Positions 42,375 to 51,064 of a DNA stretch of 64,000 nucleotides are shown here, in pieces; the first letter of the stretch is position 1, and each line of letters begins with the position of its first letter. Source of the stretch: an uncultured Collinsella sp. GTDB lineage: Bacteria; Actinomycetota; Coriobacteriia; Coriobacteriales; Coriobacteriaceae. A program made the translations under genes and the position numbers. The DNA is taken from contig UQIK01000007.1 in NCBI GenBank assembly GCA_900541125.1, positions 32,165-96,164 on the forward strand, in the 5' to 3' direction. The notes below the pieces were generated by a model, which saw only the letters and a program-made list of their open reading frames with translations, had not been told where the DNA came from and did not search any database.

Positions 42375-45300
42375 ATTCGGAGCGCAGGGCTTCCACGGGA
42401 TCCTTTTTGGATGCGCTGCGGGCCGGCAGCAAGCCGGCAACGACCGTCAGCAACACAGAAATTGCAATGAGTACCAGCGCATCCTGCACGGGCAGGCTCA
42501 TCAGGTTGGGTACTTGTTTGGCAGCAAGCGCCCAGGTATTAACCGGGAAGCTCACGGCCACCACGACGACAATGGCAAAGACGCCGGCAATGAGGCCCTC
42601 GATAAAGGTCTCGGCATTGAATACGTTGGCCACGTTACGCTTTGACGCGCCGATCGCGCGCAGGATGCCGATCTCCTTCTTGCGCTCCAGTACGCTGATG
42701 TACGTGATGATGCCGATCATGATGGAGCTCACCACCAGGCTGATGCTTACGAATGCGATGAGCACCAAGCTGATGGTGTTCACGATGTCGGTCACCGAAC
42801 CCATGATGATGCCCATGTAGTCGGTGTACGAGATTGCCCGCTCATCGTAACCAGCGGCTTTAACCTGCTTGTTGTACGCATCGATGTGATCGAGTACGCG
42901 CTCCTTGGCCTCAAAGTCACGCGGGAAAATCTTGACCGAGATGGGGTCCGCCTCATCCGCATAGCCCAATGTGGTCAGATTGTTGTCGTAGGTGAGCTTC
43001 GACGCCTTGGCATAGCTCATCATGAGCGAGCTCAGGTCCTCAGCGTCCATGTTGAAGTGGATGGCATTGGCAAAGGCGCTCGCATCCACACGCATAGCGC
43101 TCGCTAGGTTGGCAAAACTCGAAGACATCTGCGTCGCCATCTGGTCCATAAGCCCCGCTGCGCCCGCCTTGAGCTGAGCTGACACCGTTGTCGCAATCTG
43201 CTCGCTAATCGCCTTCATCACCTGATCCATAGCCTGCTGCAGATACGGAGCCAGCTGCTTTTGCACATAGTCGGTCATCGCCTGCTGCAGGCGCTCGGCC
43301 AGGGCATCGCCGCCGAGCGCTTTGAGCTGGGCCAGGATTTGTTGGGCTGCCGTATCACTCTCAAGATACGCCGAGAATGCGGAAGCAAGCTTTGACGCGT
43401 CCTTAAGATCTTCGGGCGACAGCGCCTTAAACTGATCAGACCGCAAAAAGCCCTCAAACAGCCGGTTGGCAAGCGTTCCCGCCTGCTGCATTTGCTCGGG
43501 CGTGAGTTCCAGACCGTCAAAGATACCCGAGAAATCTGGGGTTGGCGCTTTGGCCATGATGTCGCTGAAGTCGATGTCCTTACCAACGCCCGAAAGGTCA
43601 ATGTCCAGCCCGGACAAGTCAAGACCAGACAGGTCCATACCGCCGGCCGCACCCGAGAGCGCAGACGCATCGAACGAGAACGCGCTCTTCAGCGCTGCCT
43701 CGTCCACACTGAACATGCTGCCCAGATCCACGCCCTGTTTTGCCTCGCCCTGCAGCTCATCGAAAGACTTACCCGTAAAGACATCCGTCTCGGGGTGGGC
43801 AAGCTGCTCTTGCACAATCTGCGAATCGGCGGCGCGCTCCATAAGCTGGCGAGTCAGCGCATGCGTATAGGCAATGCCCGGAGACAACGCGCTCGCATTG
43901 GCCGTCTCGTTAGGTCGCACCACGCCCACAATGTGCACGTCGATGCCATCGGCAACCTTGGCGGCCATAAAGTCGGCGTCGCCAGACATATCGGTCCACA
44001 TGCCGGTCTCTTCGTTTTTGCGATACGCATCGGCCGGCGACAGCACCTTAAACGTCGTGGACAGCGCATCGTCGTAGGTAAAGTCGGTGCCGGTCTCGGG
44101 CGTTTCGACCCCACCGTCGGCCGCCATGGCGCTGTTAACCAGGTCGTTGAGCTCATCAATATCCAGCGCACCGATGCTGTAGAGCGTGTAATCGCCCACC
44201 GTGCCACGGCTCGAAAGCACCATCACGGCTTCGTTGGCGGACGTAGGCCAATGGCCAGCGACGACATCGTACTGGCTGTCGAGCAGACTCTGGTCGTCGA
44301 TCATCTCGTTAAAGACCGAGGTTCCCATGGATTCCATGCTCACCGTTGCCGCCGAACTTGCGCCTCCGCTCATGGCCTCGGTCATAGCGTTGGGCACCAG
44401 CCGGACGGGCTTCTCGTCGCCCTTACTCGAACGATAGACAACCGGCGATACACCGTAGCCGTACTGAATGGCGTTGACTTCTTTATCGATGCCGTCGCCA
44501 CCGGCATCGAGCCATGCCTTAAAGCTCGTCATGTCGTTGGACTTAACGCTCGCAAACATATCCTTTACGGCCGTGACCACGGGAATCTTATCGGTTCCCT
44601 GAGCCTTGCCGTCGGTACCGTCGTCGGACGAATCCTCGCCGTTGGACGCCTCGTCATCTGTGGCCCCCTGTCCGCCCATCATGGACGACAGGTCGTAGTC
44701 CTGCTTGGAGATGGTGAGTGGGTAGCTCGAGAGCGTATCCTCCTCGACCTTTTTGATGTAGCCGTTTACGCCGTTGGACAGCGCCAGAATCGCCGCAATG
44801 CCGATAATGCCAATCGAGCCCGCAAAAGCAGTCATGGCCGTGCGGCCTTTTTTGGTCATGAGGTTGCGGGCAGAAAGCCCCAGCGCCGTCACAAAGCTCA
44901 TCGAGGTTTTGCGCGTAGGCTTGGCCTCGCGGCGCGTGGCGTCAGCGACATCGAAGGGATCGGAATCGTCGGTGATCTTGCCGTCCGCCAGGTTGACAAT
45001 GCGCGTGGCATATTGGTACGCCAGCTCGGGATTGTGCGTGACCATGATAACCAGGCGGTCGCGCGCCACGTCCTTGAGCAGATCCATGACCTGTACGGAT
45101 GTCGTTGAGTCCAAAGCGCCGGTCGGCTCGTCTGCCAGCACGATCTCGGGATCGTTAATCAGGGCGCGGGCGATGGCCACGCGCTGCATCTGTCCGCCCG
45201 ATAGCTGGCTCGGGCGCTTGTTAACGTGCTCGCCCAGGCCGACTTTCTCCAACGCCTCGCGCGCACGCTGGCGGCGCTCGGCATGCCCCACGCCCGTGAG

Positions 45301-45627
45301 CGTAAGCGCCAACTCCACGTTTTCCAAAATGGTCTGATGCGGAATGAGGTTATAGCTTTGGAAAACAAAGCCGATGCGGTTGTTGCGGTAGGCATCCCAA
45401 TCGCGATCGTGAAAATCCTTAGTCGAAATACCGTCGATCAGCAGGTCGCCGGAATCGAAATGATCGAGTCCGCCGATAACGTTGAGCATCGTGGTTTTAC
45501 CCGAGCCCGAGGGACCCAGAATGGCCACGAACTCGTTATCGCGAAAAGACAGGCTTACGCTGTCGAGCGCCACCTGCGTAAACGACTGCGTAACGTATCT
45601 TTTGCAAATACCTTTGAGCTCCAACAT
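42373..45627 (-). CDS. ABC ATPase-FtsX permease fusion with very large extracellular domain
   Basis: 1084 residues from the ATG at 45627. Residues 1-220 form a LolD/MacB-type ATPase (GPSGSGKTT, QLSGGQMQRVAIARAL, VLADEPTGALD). A helix near 270 (TAFAGSIGIIGIAAILAL) begins the permease, and three more helices lie after about 970 (LVLIAFVSISLVVSSIMIGIITYISVLERKKEIGILRAIGAS, the FtsX signature). The roughly 680-residue extracellular part contains a leucine- and acid-rich stretch with SGLDLSGLDIDLSG-like repeats and long helical runs. MacB-like mechanotransmission rather than classic transport is likely. The substrate is unknown. Confidence 0.88.
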   Translation of the reverse strand: MLELKGICKRYVTQSFTQVALDSVSLSFRDNEFVAILGPSGSGKTTMLNVIGGLDHFDSGDLLIDGISTKDFHDRDWDAYRNNRIGFVFQSYNLIPHQTILENVELALTLTGVGHAERRQRAREALEKVGLGEHVNKRPSQLSGGQMQRVAIARALINDPEIVLADEPTGALDSTTSVQVMDLLKDVARDRLVIMVTHNPELAYQYATRIVNLADGKITDDSDPFDVADATRREAKPTRKTSMSFVTALGLSARNLMTKKGRTAMTAFAGSIGIIGIAAILALSNGVNGYIKKVEEDTLSSYPLTISKQDYDLSSMMGGQGATDDEASNGEDSSDDGTDGKAQGTDKIPVVTAVKDMFASVKSNDMTSFKAWLDAGGDGIDKEVNAIQYGYGVSPVVYRSSKGDEKPVRLVPNAMTEAMSGGASSAATVSMESMGTSVFNEMIDDQSLLDSQYDVVAGHWPTSANEAVMVLSSRGTVGDYTLYSIGALDIDELNDLVNSAMAADGGVETPETGTDFTYDDALSTTFKVLSPADAYRKNEETGMWTDMSGDADFMAAKVADGIDVHIVGVVRPNETANASALSPGIAYTHALTRQLMERAADSQIVQEQLAHPETDVFTGKSFDELQGEAKQGVDLGSMFSVDEAALKSAFSFDASALSGAAGGMDLSGLDLSGLDIDLSGVGKDIDFSDIMAKAPTPDFSGIFDGLELTPEQMQQAGTLANRLFEGFLRSDQFKALSPEDLKDASKLASAFSAYLESDTAAQQILAQLKALGGDALAERLQQAMTDYVQKQLAPYLQQAMDQVMKAISEQIATTVSAQLKAGAAGLMDQMATQMSSSFANLASAMRVDASAFANAIHFNMDAEDLSSLMMSYAKASKLTYDNNLTTLGYADEADPISVKIFPRDFEAKERVLDHIDAYNKQVKAAGYDERAISYTDYMGIIMGSVTDIVNTISLVLIAFVSISLVVSSIMIGIITYISVLERKKEIGILRAIGASKRNVANVFNAETFIEGLIAGVFAIVVVVAVSFPVNTWALAAKQVPNLMSLPVQDALVLIAISVLLTVVAGLLPARSASKKDPVEALRSE

Positions 45628-45779
45628 GGACGGCAACCTCTCCCACGCGGGCGCACTCGCCCACTCTCCCCCGCCGTTCGTATTCGACGCGTTTGTCCTA
45701 CTCTATCCCCATTTTTCACCGACACCAGTGAGGAATGTAGGGAACCGCGCCAAAAAACGAACGGAACGGTGCCCAAAAA

Positions 45780-45801
45780 AGAGGCCCCAAGTGGGGCCTC
45801 T
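45780..45801 (-). terminator. Intrinsic terminator of the redox operon
   Basis: AGAGGCCCC/GGGGCCTCT stem with a 4-nt loop, followed on the minus strand by TTTTTT. It lies about 80 nt past the TlpA-like gene. Confidence 0.85.
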
Positions 45802-45880
45802 ATATGGTGGAGATTATCTTGAAAGGCAGCGGACTACTCCGCACAGCGACACACGATCCTCGCGATGCTTTACGTGTTTT

Positions 45881-46852
45881 TTACTGCTCGCTATTCGCAA
45901 TCGCCTGGTCGATAAGTTTGTTGAGTGCAGCGCGCTGCTCGGCGGAGCTGATGGCTCCCACGATGGGCTCCCCTACGATGTTGCCATTCTGATCGATGAC
46001 ATACGTTGTCGGGAACGAAAACAAATTTGACGTGAACTTACCGGCCTCGCTATCCGACTTGAACCAGATGTTCTTATACGTCACGCCCTTCTTGCTCAGC
46101 ACGTCCTTGGCATCTGCAATCTCGCCCTTGTTGCCATCGAGCGTAAAGGAATTGACGCCCACGACCTGGCCGCCCTTCTTGGCAAGCTCCTGATTCAGTT
46201 TCTCAAGATCGCCCAGCTCGCCCACGCACGGCTTGCAAGTAGTGAACCAGAAGTTCATGACGGTGACCTTGTTCTTAGAGAACAGCTCGTCGCTGTTCAC
46301 GTCGTTGCCATCCAGGTCCTTGCCCGTAAAGCTGGGGAACTTCGTCGCCTCGTTCGAAGCATTGGCACCAGCCGTCATGCCAGCGGTCGAAGCGTCGACG
46401 CTCTCGCCTGCACTCGGCGTGCTTCCACAGCCGGGGAACTCCTTCTCCAGGCTCTCGAGCTTGTCCTCGATCTCCTTGATCTGCTGTGCACCGGCCTTGA
46501 GCGTCTTGAGCTCATCCGCCGTGAACTCATCCTTGGCGCCGTCGATGGTCTTGAGCAGGAAATCGCCGTAATTGCTGCCGTCCTCAATCATTGCCGAGTC
46601 TTTATTTGCCGCATTGAATACCTTTTCCCACAGCGCGTTATCACTCGAAAAGATCTCGTTCTCCTTCTGCATGAGTTTTGCATACAACTCGGCGGCCTCG
46701 TCGGCATTGGCCGGCTTCTGCGCAGTGAGTTCTGCGATCTTAGGATCGGAGCTCGCAGATTCGCTCGCATTGCCGCCAGGTGCCGAGCACGCCACAAGAC
46801 ACAAGGCCAGCACCGGCACCATAAACAGGGCCGCAATCTTAGAAAGCTTCAT
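45881..46852 (-). CDS. TlpA/ResA-like thiol-disulfide lipoprotein
   Basis: 323 residues. The ATG at 46852 is preferred over one two codons earlier, because GGAGGA lies 6 nt from it and directly abuts the other. Lipobox LVAC is followed by a Ser/Ala-rich linker and a roughly 100-residue helical region (ELYAKLMQKENEIFSS ... AGAQQIKEIEDKLESLEKE). The C-terminal thioredoxin domain has WFTTCKPC with cysteines 206 and 209 and the cis-Pro loop FSFPTTYVID. It acts outside the membrane in disulfide exchange and is last in an operon with a 4Fe-4S membrane protein. Confidence 0.88.
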   Translation of the reverse strand: MKLSKIAALFMVPVLALCLVACSAPGGNASESASSDPKIAELTAQKPANADEAAELYAKLMQKENEIFSSDNALWEKVFNAANKDSAMIEDGSNYGDFLLKTIDGAKDEFTADELKTLKAGAQQIKEIEDKLESLEKEFPGCGSTPSAGESVDASTAGMTAGANASNEATKFPSFTGKDLDGNDVNSDELFSKNKVTVMNFWFTTCKPCVGELGDLEKLNQELAKKGGQVVGVNSFTLDGNKGEIADAKDVLSKKGVTYKNIWFKSDSEAGKFTSNLFSFPTTYVIDQNGNIVGEPIVGAISSAEQRAALNKLIDQAIANSEQ

Positions 46853-46881
46853 AGTCATTCCTCCGTTTTGTCGAAGCTTGT

Positions 46882-47784
46882 TTACTTTTTATCGGCGGTC
46901 AAGGGAATCTTTTCCGCCGACACATCCAGGCCATAGCGATAGCTGATGGCATCGACGGAACAGGCCCCGATGCACTTTCCGCACCGGATGCATTCGGCAT
47001 GATTGGGCGCGCGGACCACATCAACGTCCATCTGACAAACCCTTGAACACTTGCCGCACGAGATGCATTTGCACGCGTCGACCTGAATCCCCAACAAGGA
47101 CACCTTATTCATGAGCGCATAGAATGCGCCGAGCGGGCAAATCCATTTGCAGAAGGGGCGATAGAACAAAACGCTCAGCACTACCACGGCAATGAGAACG
47201 ACAAGTTTCCAGGTAAAGAGCTGCCCCAGCGCAGATCGAATGCCGGCATTGGCAACGGCCAGCGGAATGGCGCCCTCGAGCACACCCTGTGGACAGATGT
47301 ACTTACAAAAGAACGGGTCGCCCATGCCCACGTCGTTAACCACCAAGACGGGCAGCAGCACCACGGCAAATAGCAGCACAACGTATTTGATATACGTAAG
47401 CGCCTTGAGCCTTTTTGTCGAAAGCTTTTTGCCGGGAATCTTATGAAGCAGCTCCTGCAGCCAGCCAAACGGGCACAGAAAGCCGCATACAAAGCGTCCC
47501 AGCAGCACGCCGAGCAAAATGAGCGTACCGGTAACATAGTAAGAAAAGTTGAACTTGGATGAACCTACCACCGACTGGAACGACCCGATGGGGCACGCAC
47601 CCGATGCCGCGGGGCACGAATAGCAGTTAAGTCCAGGTACGCAGACTGTTTTTCCCGCGCCCTGATAGATGCCGCCTTTGGCAAAGTTTGGCAGGTGAAT
47701 ATTGGTGACGAGCGTCGCCGCCGCCTGAATGAATCCGCGAAATCGAGCCAAAACATGCGACGCAGTGTTTTCTCTTTTATCCAA
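46882..47784 (-). CDS. NapH/CcoG-like 4Fe-4S membrane protein
   Basis: 300 residues from a TTG at 47784, which overlaps the stop of the upstream CxxC peptide by 8 nt and has GGAG about 10 nt upstream; no better start exists. It has four or more membrane helices with paired Cys motifs typical of the family (FLCPFGWLQE, CKYICPQG, CKWICPLG) and two C-terminal ferredoxin clusters (CKCISCGKCSRVCQ and CIRCGKCIGAC). It probably passes electrons across the membrane to the thiol-disulfide partner. This gene order resembles a conserved Firmicutes/Actinobacteria set with CD1871A-type peptides. Confidence 0.82.
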   Translation of the reverse strand: MDKRENTASHVLARFRGFIQAAATLVTNIHLPNFAKGGIYQGAGKTVCVPGLNCYSCPAASGACPIGSFQSVVGSSKFNFSYYVTGTLILLGVLLGRFVCGFLCPFGWLQELLHKIPGKKLSTKRLKALTYIKYVVLLFAVVLLPVLVVNDVGMGDPFFCKYICPQGVLEGAIPLAVANAGIRSALGQLFTWKLVVLIAVVVLSVLFYRPFCKWICPLGAFYALMNKVSLLGIQVDACKCISCGKCSRVCQMDVDVVRAPNHAECIRCGKCIGACSVDAISYRYGLDVSAEKIPLTADKK

Positions 47785-47923
47785 TTCCGATACACTCCAA
47801 GCACAGCCTAATCGCTTTGGCCAGCACGGCATCCGCCTCGCCACGCATAACGCCAAAGCACACCATGGCAATTCCGACGATCAACAAAGCGACCTGTACC
47901 ACGGGTTTTACCGCTTTGAACAA
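47777..47923 (-). CDS. CD1871A-type CxxC membrane peptide, 48 residues
   Basis: Found by reading the minus strand upstream of the NapH-like gene. It starts with TTG at 47923 behind AAAGGAG (8-nt spacing) and ends with TAA at 47777-47779. Residues 1-26 contain one hydrophobic helix (PVVQVALLIVGIAMVCFGVM), and the C-terminus reads IRLCLECIGIG. A CxxC-IGIG tail on a one-helix peptide next to a 4Fe-4S membrane protein matches the CD1871A family. It presumably forms a redox complex with the two downstream proteins. Confidence 0.8.
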   Translation of the reverse strand: MFKAVKPVVQVALLIVGIAMVCFGVMRGEADAVLAKAIRLCLECIGIG

Positions 47924-48013
47924 CCTGACCACTCCTTTCGTTACGCGACCATTGGACCATATCGGCTATAAAATCCGTGTTAAGCGCGATTTGAAATGTG
48001 CAAGGAGACTGTT

Positions 48014-48688
48014 ATGCGTATTTTGATCGTCGAAGACGAGCGAGCACTGTGCGATGCAATCGCGCGCAGCTTGCGAAACTTGGCGTACAGCGTCGACTGC
48101 TGTCACGACGGACAGGAGGCGCTCGACCTACTGGACGTTGAGGCCTTCGACCTCGTGGTACTCGACCTCAATCTCCCCCGTATCGACGGCATGACTGTGC
48201 TCAGGGAACTTAGGAAAACCGACTGCGAGACCAAGGTACTGATTCTGTCCGCACGTGGCGGAGTATCCGATAAAGTCGCCGGACTCGATGCCGGCGCCAA
48301 CGATTACCTCACCAAGCCGTTTCATCTGGACGAGCTTGCGGCAAGGATTCGCAGCCTTACCCTCAGACGCTTTACACAAAGCGACATAGTTTTAGCCTGC
48401 GGAAAGCTCCGCTTTGACACCAAGGCGCGCATCGCTTCCGTGGACAGCGAGGCTTTATCTCTTACGCGCAAGGAAACGGGAATCTTGGAATACCTGATGC
48501 TTAATCAGGGGCGTCCGGTAAGTCAAGAGGAGCTTATCGAGCACGTTTGGGATAGCAGCGTGAACAGCTTTAGCAACGCAACCCGCGTTCACATCTCGTC
48601 ACTCCGCAAAAAGCTACGCAGCGCTTTGGGATACGACCCGATTCGCAATCGGATTGGAGAGGGCTACGTTATGGAGGATGGCGAATGA
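48014..48688 (+). CDS. OmpR-family response regulator
   Basis: 224 residues from the ATG behind AAGGAG. The receiver domain has acidic pocket ED at residues 7-8, phospho-acceptor Asp51 in VVLDLNLPRIDG, the conserved Ser of LILSARG and Lys in YLTKPF. The C-terminal winged helix is of the OmpR type (LTRKETGILEYLMLNQG ... ATRVHISSLRKKLR). It is divergent from the redox operon across 90 bp, so that operon is a plausible target. Its stop overlaps the kinase start. Confidence 0.92.
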   Translation: MRILIVEDERALCDAIARSLRNLAYSVDCCHDGQEALDLLDVEAFDLVVLDLNLPRIDGMTVLRELRKTDCETKVLILSARGGVSDKVAGLDAGANDYLTKPFHLDELAARIRSLTLRRFTQSDIVLACGKLRFDTKARIASVDSEALSLTRKETGILEYLMLNQGRPVSQEELIEHVWDSSVNSFSNATRVHISSLRKKLRSALGYDPIRNRIGEGYVMEDGE

Positions 48689-49836
48689 AAAGGCTTTCGC
48701 TGCAATGGCGCATAACGATTATGACGGCACTGCTCACGTGTGCGGCGTGCGTGCTGACGAACTGCCTGGTCGGCTATACGGGCATGCGCTACATGGATGC
48801 CATCGGCAGTAACATCTCGGCCTTTAACGCAACCGGCGAAGATTCGCCCCAGGCGTTCGACCCGACGAAAGCGGTCCCCGATGACAGGGTCACGATCGTC
48901 GTAAACGACGCACAGGAGTCTTTTGGCACGACAGCCTGGTACATCACGGCTGGAGTCACACTCCTTGGCGGCGCGCTGGCATACTTTGTGAGCGGTCGTG
49001 CGCTCAAACCGCTACGGGCTTTTGCAGCCCAGGTTGAGCGTGTGCAGCCTGACAACCTAAGCGAAATCAGACTCAGTAAAGATGTGCCCACCGAGCTACA
49101 ACGATGCAGCGCCTCTTTCAACGACATGATCTCCCGTCTTGGCGAAGGGTTCTCTGCACAGCGTCAGTTTACCGGCAACGCCGCACACGAGCTGCGCACC
49201 CCGCTCGCCCTTATGCAAGCACAGATTGAACTATTCATCTCCGAGCACTCCGGTTTGCAACCCGAAACAGCCGAGCTGCTCGGCCTGCTACAAGAACAAA
49301 CTGAGCGCATGTCTCGAATGACCAAGGTATTGCTCGAGATGAGTGAGCTCCGCAGTGTCCCTTGCGGGGACGCTGTTGAACTCGGCCCCCTGTCCGAAGA
49401 GGTCCTCACCGACCTTGCGCCACTTGCCGAGAATAAGGGCATAGCCCTCGATTGCGCCGGAGACGCTTTAGCAATCGGAAGTGATACGCTCCTCTATCGG
49501 CTGATGTTTAATCTGGTCGAAAACGCCATCCGTTACAGCCGCTCCGGCTCGACTGTCAACGTCTCCATCAGCGACAGCGACAGCCACGTGCTCCTGCGAG
49601 TCAAAGATGAGGGCCCGGGAATACCCAAGCAGTACCGAGAGAGCATCTTCCAGCCGTTCTTTCGTCTAGACAAATCCCGCAGCAGGGCATACGGCGGCGC
49701 AGGACTCGGGCTAGCGCTCGTTTGGGAGATTGCAGCGCTTCACGGTGGCACGGTAGAGGTCGAAACAAGTTCCGAGAACGGAACCACCATGCTCGTAAGC
49801 CTTCCAAAACGATCCGCAGCGTTAACCGAACAGTAA
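48685..49836 (+). CDS. Sensor histidine kinase of the OmpR system
   Basis: 383 residues, overlapping the regulator by 4 nt (ATGA). A short extracytoplasmic loop of about 65 residues lies between two helices (residues about 8-30 and 95-112). A HAMP-like segment, HisKA with AAHELRTPLALMQAQIEL and a HATPase (NLVENAIRYS, DEGPGIP, GGAGLGLALV) follow. The small sensor loop suggests sensing within the membrane or of a simple signal; a link to the adjacent redox genes is inference. Confidence 0.9.
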   Translation: MKRLSLQWRITIMTALLTCAACVLTNCLVGYTGMRYMDAIGSNISAFNATGEDSPQAFDPTKAVPDDRVTIVVNDAQESFGTTAWYITAGVTLLGGALAYFVSGRALKPLRAFAAQVERVQPDNLSEIRLSKDVPTELQRCSASFNDMISRLGEGFSAQRQFTGNAAHELRTPLALMQAQIELFISEHSGLQPETAELLGLLQEQTERMSRMTKVLLEMSELRSVPCGDAVELGPLSEEVLTDLAPLAENKGIALDCAGDALAIGSDTLLYRLMFNLVENAIRYSRSGSTVNVSISDSDSHVLLRVKDEGPGIPKQYRESIFQPFFRLDKSRSRAYGGAGLGLALVWEIAALHGGTVEVETSSENGTTMLVSLPKRSAALTEQ

Positions 49837-49904
49837 AACGAAAGGGGTCCCGAGCAACAGGAGTACAATTGCTGCTATTGTTGCCAGCTGTTGGGAGATG
49901 GAAG

Positions 49905-50909
49905 ATGGACTGCGATGGCTACCCATGCGTTCCCATGCCGTTGATGTGCACCGCCTTTGTGCCAGGGCAGATTGACGCTGCGGTTGCAGGCATTCCCGAC
50001 CCCGATTCACGCACCATCGCCACGGCAGAAGCGCTGTACTTTCGCGGACAGGCCACCCTCGCCGCCGAGACAGCACGCCCCTATCTTGACGCCACCGATC
50101 CCGCGCTGCGCTATTCCGCATGCTTTATCTGCGGATACGCCAGTCTGTCGCTCAACCGTATCGCCGATGCCCGCCGTTGCCTTGCGGGCATCCTCGATAC
50201 ACCGGCCGACGAGGAATCGCCCGCCGTCCACGCCACGCATATCCTGTTCGCCTCCGCCGCGAGCGTCCTGCTGCACTTGCCTTCCCCGTATTCTGCCGAA
50301 GAGTTTTATCCACTTGCGGCGCATCTGCCCGAAGGCCTGCGCCTGTTCGCCAGTTACGTGATGGCGCATGCCCTGTACCTGCGCGGCGAATATGGCCGCA
50401 GTCTGGGCATGGCGGAAAACGCCCTGATCATGAAACAAGGGAGCTATCCGATCTCGGAACTGTTCCTGCACCTGGCAGCCTCCATGGCATGCATGAGCCT
50501 CAAGGACATCGACGCCGCAAAAACGCACTTCGGAGTTGCTTGGAACATTGCGCGTCCCGACGGCCTTATCGAGCTCATTGGCGAGCACCACGGCCTTTTA
50601 CAGGGGCTCATCGAGGCGTGCCTAAAAACGCAATACCCTGACGACTTCGCGCGCATCATCGAGATCACGTACCGCTTCAGCTACGGCTGGCGACGCATCC
50701 ACAACCCCGATTCGGGCGAGGACGTAGCCGACGATCTAACGACCACGGAGTTCACCATGGCCATGCTCGCCTGCCGTGGGTGGACCAACGCCGAAATCGC
50801 ACGCCATATGGGTGTGTCGCCGGGCACCGTCAAAAACCGCCTATCCGGCGTATACGCAAAGCTTGGCATCGGCACACGCGCCGAGCTGGTCACGCATATG
50901 TTACGTTAG
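49905..50909 (+). CDS. LuxR-type regulator with an N-terminal helical repeat domain
   Basis: 334 residues from MDCDGYPCVPMPLM behind GGGAG; the long upstream in-frame extension overlaps the kinase gene and is ignored. Residues 1-270 are helical and TPR/MalT-like (ALYFRGQATLAAETARPYLD, YLRGEYGRSLGMAENALIMK, ASMACMSLKDIDAAKTHFG). The last 60 residues are a LuxR HTH (LTTTEFTMAMLACRGWTNAEIARHMGVSPGTVKNRLSGVYAKLGIGTR). It stands 155 bp upstream of the giant surface protein in the same orientation and is a candidate activator for it. Confidence 0.85.
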   Translation: MDCDGYPCVPMPLMCTAFVPGQIDAAVAGIPDPDSRTIATAEALYFRGQATLAAETARPYLDATDPALRYSACFICGYASLSLNRIADARRCLAGILDTPADEESPAVHATHILFASAASVLLHLPSPYSAEEFYPLAAHLPEGLRLFASYVMAHALYLRGEYGRSLGMAENALIMKQGSYPISELFLHLAASMACMSLKDIDAAKTHFGVAWNIARPDGLIELIGEHHGLLQGLIEACLKTQYPDDFARIIEITYRFSYGWRRIHNPDSGEDVADDLTTTEFTMAMLACRGWTNAEIARHMGVSPGTVKNRLSGVYAKLGIGTRAELVTHMLR

Positions 50910-51064
50910 CGACCGGACTGCCAAGCGCATCGAGCGCGTTCCGGAACCCGGCGCTTCGCTCGATCAATTTGGACATTTTGACCCTTGAACGGCACTACCG
51001 CCACGGGGCGCCTTCTCGCAAAATTGGATTATTTCCACCGATACCTGCGGGATGGGAGCCAAAG

